From: Candidatus Thioglobus sp.
GTDB lineage: Bacteria > Pseudomonadota > Gammaproteobacteria > Arenicellales > UBA868
Reading direction: 5' to 3'
Assembly: GCA_004212795.1 (NCBI GenBank)
Contig: SHBR01000012.1
Span: forward strand, 1-46,430
Length of the DNA: 46,430 bases
Shown: one piece after another, positions 41,771 through 46,430 of the stretch
Numbering within the stretch: position 1 is the stretch's first letter
Layout of the letters: every line of letters begins with the position of its first letter
Notes under the pieces: generated by a model
The model's database searches: none
The model's input: the letters and a program-made list of their open reading frames with translations, nothing else
What the model was told of the DNA's origin: nothing
Position numbers and translations under genes: made by a program

Positions 41771-42703
41771 ATGAGACACGCTTTTGTTATGGACCCGCTT
41801 GAGCGGGTCAAGCCCCACAAGGATACAACCTATTTTCTAATGCTGGCTGCGCGCGAACGTGGTCATGATGTGTTTTACGTTGATCCCAGCGCTTTGCATC
41901 TTCGACATGATCAAGCTTGGGCGTCAGCCACAAATGTTGATGTTTTAGATGACCCTGATCATCCGTTTGAAACACTATCGACCGAAATTGTCTCGCTCGC
42001 GACTATGGATGTTGTTTGGATTCGTACAGATCCGCCGTTCGACAGGGGTTATTTCTATGTGACGTTGCTGCTCGATTGCTTGCCGGATCGCGTGCAGATT
42101 ATTAACCGACCCTCTACTGTGCGCGACTGGAATGAAAAACTTGCCGCACTCCGATATCCACACTTTACGCCGCGCACGTTGGTATCACGTAATTCAATGG
42201 ACATTCAGAAATTTCTTTCAGCGCATGATCGAATTACGATTAAGCCTGTGGATGGGCATGGCGGCAAGGGTATTATTTTTCTGGATAACACCGTGTCGGC
42301 AGAAACCCGGGAGGGTGACATTGACCGAGCGACACGGGGTGGCCGGCATTGGGTGGTGGTGCAGGAGTATTTGCCCGCAGCTCGAGATGGAGATAAACGT
42401 ATTCTTTTATTGGATGGTAAGCCGCTCGGCGCAATTTTACGGGTTCATGCGGAAGATGGGGAGCTCAATAATCTTGATCAAGGAGGTCGGGCAATAAGTG
42501 CGGAGCTCGATCATAGAGATCAGGAAATATGTGATGCCGTCAAAGATGATCTTATCGCCTATGGTGTCCGATTCGCAGGTATTGATGTAATTGGCGGAAT
42601 GCTAATTGAGGTGAATATTACGAGTCCCACGGGTCTGCGGGAGATGAGTGATTTCGACGGTACCAAATACCACCACAAAGTCATCGAAGCATTAGAGGTT
42701 TAA
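41771..42703 (+). CDS. gshB: Glutathione synthetase
   Basis: 310-residue ATP-grasp ligase joining gamma-glutamylcysteine and glycine. Family segments include FVMDPLERVKPHKDTTYFLMLAARERGH, IRTDPPFDRGYFYVT, INRPSTVRDWNEKL, KPVDGHGGKGI, VVQEYLPAARDGDKRILLLDGKPLGA and EVNITSPTGLREM. Length equals E. coli GshB (316). Its stop overlaps that of the convergent ggt gene in TTAA. Confidence 0.96.
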   Translation: MRHAFVMDPLERVKPHKDTTYFLMLAARERGHDVFYVDPSALHLRHDQAWASATNVDVLDDPDHPFETLSTEIVSLATMDVVWIRTDPPFDRGYFYVTLLLDCLPDRVQIINRPSTVRDWNEKLAALRYPHFTPRTLVSRNSMDIQKFLSAHDRITIKPVDGHGGKGIIFLDNTVSAETREGDIDRATRGGRHWVVVQEYLPAARDGDKRILLLDGKPLGAILRVHAEDGELNNLDQGGRAISAELDHRDQEICDAVKDDLIAYGVRFAGIDVIGGMLIEVNITSPTGLREMSDFDGTKYHHKVIEALEV

Positions 42704-44478
42704 TTTCCTTTTGCCAGTCCCTCGCGACGAGGATCCGCGCCGCCAATCAGTTGGCCGTCAGGCAAAATCTGGATGACATGTAGCCCGCTGTTCATTTCCT
42801 TGATGCTGATATCATGACCGCTCGAAATCAGAACATTGCGTGTCGTTTCGGAAGTTTGAAATTCGAGATCTGTTTTACCGTTTCGATTGCAAAAATGCGG
42901 CGTTGATACCGCTTCCTGAGGCCGCATGTTCCACTCGAGTATGTTGACAATCGTTTTGGCAACATAGCAAATGATTCGGCTGCCACCCGGTGATCCGGCG
43001 ACTAAAACAGGGTCACCATCTGCATTAAATACGATGGTGGGTGCCATTGAACTGCGAGGGCGCTTCGAACCTTCAACCCGGTTGGCAACAGGTCTATTCC
43101 CGGCGCTTTTTCTAAAAGAGAAATCTGTCATTTCGTTATTAAGCAAAAACCCTTGTGTCATGATTGTGCTACCGAATCCAGACTCGATCGTTGTTGTTAA
43201 TGAGACAATATTTCCCTGTTGATCGACAATGCTCAAGTGGCTAGTGCCCACCGATTCAGGATGGTAGAAAGTCGCGTGGCTTAGATCCGCCCCCGGCGGA
43301 TTACCAGCTTGAGCTTTACCCATGGCCGTTTCGGTCTTAACAAGGCCAGCGCGTTTCTTTAAATATTCAGGATTAATTAAGCCTTCAACCGGAACAGAGA
43401 CAAAATCGCTATCCGCCATAAATCGGGCGCGATCCGCAAAAGCAAGGCGCGACGCCTCGAGAACGATATGAATGCCGTCGGGAGTGGGTCCCATACCCTG
43501 GAGATCGAAATGCTCGCTGATGCCCAAAATTTGCCCAACCGTTAGCGCGCCTGAACTGGGTGGACCCATTCCGCAAATCGAAAAGCCTTTAAAAGGCACA
43601 CACACCGCTGGCCGTGGAATTGCCTGGTAGGCGCGCAGATCATCTTTGGTCATCAACGACGGTAGTTCGGATGTATTACTTAAGGATTCGAGAATCTTGT
43701 CTCCAATCGGCCCATCGTAGAAAACGCTGGGACCGTTGTTAGCAATTAAAGATAACGTTTCAGCAAATGCGGGGTTCTTTAAAATGTACCCGACAGGCAA
43801 AGGTTCAGCGGCTTGTGTGAAGAAGTATTCCGCCGCTTCGGGAAATGTTTTCAGGTATTTTGAGGCACCTGCTATTGATCGAGATAGTCTGGGTGAAACT
43901 GAAAACCCTTCGCGCGCAAGATCTATAGCAGGTTGAAAAAGCTCTGCCCAATGATGATCACCGAATTGCCGGTGAGCCATGTGTAAAAGATCAAGCGTGC
44001 CTGGTACGCCAACGGCGCGGCCACCAATTCGAGCCTGCCACCATTTTAGGAGATCGCCAGAGGGTTTTCGAAAATAGTCTTCATCAGCAAGCGCAGGCGC
44101 CGTTTCGCGACCGTCAAAAGTCTGCAAGATTTTCTTTTCGGCATCCCAATAAACGAGAAAAGCCCCGCCACCAATTCCCGAGGATTGAGGCTCGACAAGA
44201 TTGAGAACCAGTTGTGCCGCAACCATTGCGTCGATTGCATTTCCACCGGTTGATAATACGTCGACGGCGACCTGAGTAGCGATAGGATTTGCTGTGACTG
44301 CCATGTATTGATTCGCAGTAACTTCCGGTTTGCCTTGCCATCCGGTGGCGGGTTCCGGCGCCGCCGTCGTTACGTTCCCAATCGCTTTCAAGGGAAGGGC
44401 AAGCGCCAGACATGTCATGATAAAAATATTGGCATTCAGTAAGACAAAATTGTCGATTTTTTTAAGTAGGCTTATCAT
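42700..44478 (-). CDS. ggt: Gamma-glutamyltransferase
   Basis: 592-residue periplasmic Ntn-hydrolase that removes or transfers the gamma-glutamyl group of glutathione. The autoprocessing nucleophile is the Thr in VGTSHLSIVDQQGNIVSLTTTIESGFGS, near residue 412; SSGIGGGAFLVYWD and GFSICGMGPPSSG are also conserved. The N-terminal hydrophobic stretch NIFIMTCLALALPLKA looks like a signal sequence, and the true start could be an internal ATG. It starts in an ATGA overlap with the RDD gene. Confidence 0.95.
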   Translation of the reverse strand: MISLLKKIDNFVLLNANIFIMTCLALALPLKAIGNVTTAAPEPATGWQGKPEVTANQYMAVTANPIATQVAVDVLSTGGNAIDAMVAAQLVLNLVEPQSSGIGGGAFLVYWDAEKKILQTFDGRETAPALADEDYFRKPSGDLLKWWQARIGGRAVGVPGTLDLLHMAHRQFGDHHWAELFQPAIDLAREGFSVSPRLSRSIAGASKYLKTFPEAAEYFFTQAAEPLPVGYILKNPAFAETLSLIANNGPSVFYDGPIGDKILESLSNTSELPSLMTKDDLRAYQAIPRPAVCVPFKGFSICGMGPPSSGALTVGQILGISEHFDLQGMGPTPDGIHIVLEASRLAFADRARFMADSDFVSVPVEGLINPEYLKKRAGLVKTETAMGKAQAGNPPGADLSHATFYHPESVGTSHLSIVDQQGNIVSLTTTIESGFGSTIMTQGFLLNNEMTDFSFRKSAGNRPVANRVEGSKRPRSSMAPTIVFNADGDPVLVAGSPGGSRIICYVAKTIVNILEWNMRPQEAVSTPHFCNRNGKTDLEFQTSETTRNVLISSGHDISIKEMNSGLHVIQILPDGQLIGGADPRREGLAKGN

Positions 44479-44939
44479 GAGATATCCAATTTTTGCTTAT
44501 CAGAGGATGGACGCCAAACTAAATACGTCCCCGAGAGTCTGTCGTGCCAGGCTTGTTTCTTGCTATCAAAGACTGCCCAAATAAATCCCAATCCACAACT
44601 GGCCACCGATACACACGCGCTCAGATATCGTGTCAGCGCTCTTTTCCAGCTCAGGGGTTGACCATTCTGACAAATAATTCGCAGTCTCCAGGCTTTCATT
44701 CCAACGGTTTGCCCCCCGTATACCCAAAATCCGCCAAGATATAAAAAGATGACGCCGAGGAGGTATGTGGGTTTGATAAAAGCTGCCCACCGCATATCTG
44801 ATGTAAAAGAGTCAAGCAGGGGCAGGGGTAGTCCCGCGATGAGTAAAATTCCCAGCAATACGATCAGATCATAAAAAATTGCCCCAAGTCTTCGGCCAAA
44901 TCCGGCGGCAGGGTAGTCGGCTAAGTTGACTTCATTCAC
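44475..44939 (-). CDS. RDD family membrane protein
   Basis: 154-residue protein with about three membrane helices. It has the family pattern GRRLGAIFYDLIVLLGILL at the N-terminus and GMKAWRLRIICQNGQPLSWKRALTRY with the second conserved half. The role of RDD proteins is not settled; some are implicated in ion or solute transport. It overlaps ggt by ATGA and so is translated with it. Confidence 0.9.
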   Translation of the reverse strand: MNEVNLADYPAAGFGRRLGAIFYDLIVLLGILLIAGLPLPLLDSFTSDMRWAAFIKPTYLLGVIFLYLGGFWVYGGQTVGMKAWRLRIICQNGQPLSWKRALTRYLSACVSVASCGLGFIWAVFDSKKQAWHDRLSGTYLVWRPSSDKQKLDIS

Positions 44940-45040
44940 TTATCGTTATCTCATAAGACGTTCGAATCATAATCGGCGAAACGCTAACGTGACTCGTTGA
45001 TTTCCAATAGGTTATTCACAACGTAACTGTTGATGATAAG

Positions 45041-45335
45041 TGGCGTCCCCGGCAAGATTCGAACTTGCGACCTATCGCTTCTTACCCCTACGGCTTTCGC
45101 CGCCAGATTTATCTGTTTGGAGTCTGGACTTTCTCTTCACCAGTAGGCGCTTGCGCCCTTAGGTGCTGCCCGTCAAGTCTCTACACCTTCCCTTTGGGGC
45201 TTGGCTCGGTATTGCCACCATCTTCCATGCTGAGGGTTCACCGAATTTGAGCAGATTCACGCAGACCGTTTCCGTTGTCTGGTGCCCAGATACGTTTAGG
45301 AGGCGATTGCTCTATCCTAGCTGAGCTACGGGGAC
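45041..45335 (-). tRNA. tRNA-Arg(CCU), split by a group I intron
   Basis: On the minus strand the 5' exon (45335-45298) has the acceptor strand GTCCCCG, D arm and anticodon strand ATCGC, ending CTCCT. The 3' exon (45080-45041) starts AA, then GCGAT, a T arm GCAAG-TTCGAAT-CTTGC, CGGGGAC, discriminator G and encoded CCA. Joining gives a 78-nt cloverleaf with loop CTCCTAA and anticodon CCU (45300-45298). A TATACT -10 lies at 45345-45350 on the same strand. Confidence 0.95.
45081..45297 (-). ncRNA. Group I self-splicing intron (IC3-like) in tRNA-Arg(CCU)
   Basis: 217 nt inserted after U36 of the anticodon and ending in the required terminal G (45081). Core elements are recognisable by comparison with cyanobacterial tRNA-Leu introns from memory: GGCAATACCGAGCCAAGCC, GAAGGTGTAGAGACTTGACG (P7 side) and GAAGAGAAAGTCC. 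Stem-loops with GAAA tetraloops (P2-like CAGAC...GTCTG; P9-like CGGC-GAAA-GCCG) and GGCG-CAAG-CGCC (P8) are visible. P1 is CCU paired with GGG about 11 nt into the intron. There is no endonuclease ORF. Confidence 0.92.
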
Positions 45336-45374
45336 GATAGCGCCAGTATACCAATCCGGCGTGAGTGGAGGTGG

Positions 45375-46007
45375 CTATTGTGTTGGCAAATATTGCTCGT
45401 GCTGGCGCAATACAACATTAAAAGAAACCGAAATTCGTTCGTTTTCAGACAGGTTGGGATGAACGGCGTGATGCAAAAATGCGGGCCACAATAGAATCTC
45501 GCCAACCTTTGGTTGTACCCGGTGCTCGGGATCGACTTGGCCATCTTTGTTGATGGCGTTCATGTTCGCCTGTGGCCGGGGATCAAAAAAAGATATTGCG
45601 CCCGGTGTCCGATCGGAACGACCGGGAAGGTCGATCGGCGTCTCGGGAACTGCGACATAGTAGGTTCCAGAGAGCCAAGCATGCGGATGATTATGCAGGT
45701 TGTGATAATCACCGAAGCGATTAATGTTTGCCCATCCTTGCAGGTGCCAATCAAGCGCATAGTCAATCTCGCTATTTTTGATGTAACGAGTTACGGCATG
45801 GTGGATACAGTCTCTTAGCCAGCTAATCGCAGGATGCTCAGAGGACAGCAGATTTGTGTCCCGATAGGCTGTTGTCATGCCCTCAAGTTCACCGTCTAGA
45901 CGTAAAAGTTCTTTCCTCAACATCTCATTAATCCGAGGATCTAATGGTATCTGGTCCCGCATTAACACCGTGGGCCAGAGTAGAAAAAAGTTTTTATTAT
46001 TCGGCAT
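45375..46007 (-). CDS. 2OG-Fe(II) oxygenase family protein (TIGR02466-like)
   Basis: About 210 residues from ATG 46007 (MPNNKNFFLLWPTVLM); the frame is open to an ATG at 46034. The pattern WANINRFGDYHNLHNHPHAWLSGTYYV gives the first His/Asp iron region and GEILLWPAFLHHAVHPN with ERISVSFNV supplies the distal His and the 2-oxoglutarate Arg. This matches the uncharacterised TIGR02466 2OG-Fe(II) oxygenase family; the substrate is unknown. It lies upstream of the tRNA gene on the same strand. Confidence 0.82.
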   Translation of the reverse strand: MPNNKNFFLLWPTVLMRDQIPLDPRINEMLRKELLRLDGELEGMTTAYRDTNLLSSEHPAISWLRDCIHHAVTRYIKNSEIDYALDWHLQGWANINRFGDYHNLHNHPHAWLSGTYYVAVPETPIDLPGRSDRTPGAISFFDPRPQANMNAINKDGQVDPEHRVQPKVGEILLWPAFLHHAVHPNLSENERISVSFNVVLRQHEQYLPTQ

Positions 46008-46042
46008 TTTTGACACTACTTTACTGACTAGCATACATGCAG

Positions 46043-46360
46043 TTACAAATCCTGCAAATTTTCTTCTTCGCTTAAACTATCGATCGGAGCATCGAGATTA
46101 GCGAAATCGACGCCACGTTCGACAGCGTAGGCTCTCATTGTGCTCAACCGAGATGTCGTGTTCGTTAAATGACCTCCCACCGATCGCAGCAGGTGGGTTG
46201 CCACCATGGCATCGTTTTGAATGACCGCAAGATCACCGATGAGTCGTCCTGGCGCGATTTCAGTCACTAATCGACTTCCTCCATCTTGCGCCCAATACAG
46301 ACCCGATAAGCCGCTAACATAAAGAAACGCAGTATCAGTTTCTTCCCCGACTTCAGTCAC
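46043..46360 (-). pseudogene. Cyclic-nucleotide-binding-like domain, 5' end broken or unresolved
   Basis: 105 codons from a GTG at 46360. TAFLYVSGLSGLYWAQDGG and LVTEIAPGRLIGDLAVIQNDAMVATHLLRS resemble the core of a cNMP-binding domain, but the first strands are missing. The same frame is closed by TGA at 46385-46387, and the sequence just upstream holds a 7-nt tandem duplication (CGCAAAC at 46389-46395 and 46396-46402), which could be a frameshift. The window ends 43 nt later, so a real N-terminus in another frame cannot be excluded. Function unknown. Confidence 0.45.
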
Positions 46361-46430
46361 GTTCTGGTCGCAGTGGCAGTGAGGTCAACGCAAACCGCAA
46401 ACCGCAACATCGTAACCCTGGTAAAGAGTT

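Noticed and set aside
45065-45250. Plus-strand ORF over the tRNA region
   Set aside because: It lies entirely antisense to the intron and tRNA exon; its sequence is explained by RNA structure.

Overview
The window reads as chromosomal DNA of a free-living, probably marine, gammaproteobacterium. This is inferred from gene content: an SSB with the DDDIPF tail, a CbrA/CbrB-type sensor-regulator pair, a DUF4212/SSS symporter pair, a Znu/Zur system with a gamma-type Zur box, and ABC uptake operons linked to acyl-CoA ligases. The GC content looks close to 50 percent, genes are tightly packed, and start/stop overlaps of 4 nt are frequent. I see no phage, IS element, CRISPR array or plasmid gene. The only mobile-type element is a group I intron inside a tRNA gene.

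Layout. 1-545: ssb and its terminator. 679-9212 (+): an acyl-CoA ligase, a complete LivGHM/binding protein/LivF transporter and a PaaK-like ligase, behind a sigma70-like promoter with a perfect 19-bp palindrome at the expected start site. This looks like uptake plus CoA activation of a carboxylic acid of unknown identity. 9302-11542 (+): a ureohydrolase and an AGXT-type aminotransferase whose Shine-Dalgarno lies in a hairpin. 11668-18913 (-): a small overlapping membrane ORF, cbrA and cbrB, then a near-perfect sigma54 promoter with TGTTAC/GTRACA upstream sites driving a DUF4212 + SSS symporter operon, then a YggT-like gene. The same palindrome sits before the cbrA operon. 19025-21315 (+): an unrecognised protein, an AhpD-like protein, a YciA-like thioesterase and a DUF1285 protein.

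21433-26780 (-): cystathionine lyase/synthase, cystathionine beta-synthase, a cysteine desulfurase-like enzyme and an HTH-methyltransferase. A 497-bp AT-rich spacer holding a small ORF with its own terminator separates this from 27278-30389 (+): a CoA-binding protein, MetY and a hydroxyacid-oxoacid transhydrogenase. Next come a PrxQ/BCP peroxiredoxin (-) and a zinc operon, znuA-zur-znuC-znuB-pgl (31085-34882, +), behind a perfect Zur box. ZnuA carries an expanded His/Asp/Glu repeat. Then follow an acyl-CoA synthetase, a HIT protein (-), and the run AcuI/YhdH - thioesterase - P-loop ATPase - MetA-like acyltransferase (37122-40483).

40541-40642 holds a SAM-II riboswitch with a visible antiterminator/terminator switch in front of a homocysteine methyltransferase. 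gshB, ggt and an RDD gene follow. 45041-45335 (-) is tRNA-Arg(CCU) interrupted by a 217-nt group I intron. The window ends with a 2OG-Fe(II) oxygenase and a cyclic-nucleotide-binding-like fragment.

Two themes link the genes. One is sulfur and methionine metabolism: MetA, MetY, CBS, CGL/CGS, cysteine desulfurase, the SAM-II-controlled methyltransferase, glutathione synthesis and breakdown. The other is carbon uptake with dedicated control: Liv/ligase and CbrAB/SSS. The strongest observations are the intron-split tRNA, the complete SAM-II transcription switch, the cbrA-linked small ORF with matching operators and sigma54 promoter, and the regulated zinc operon.
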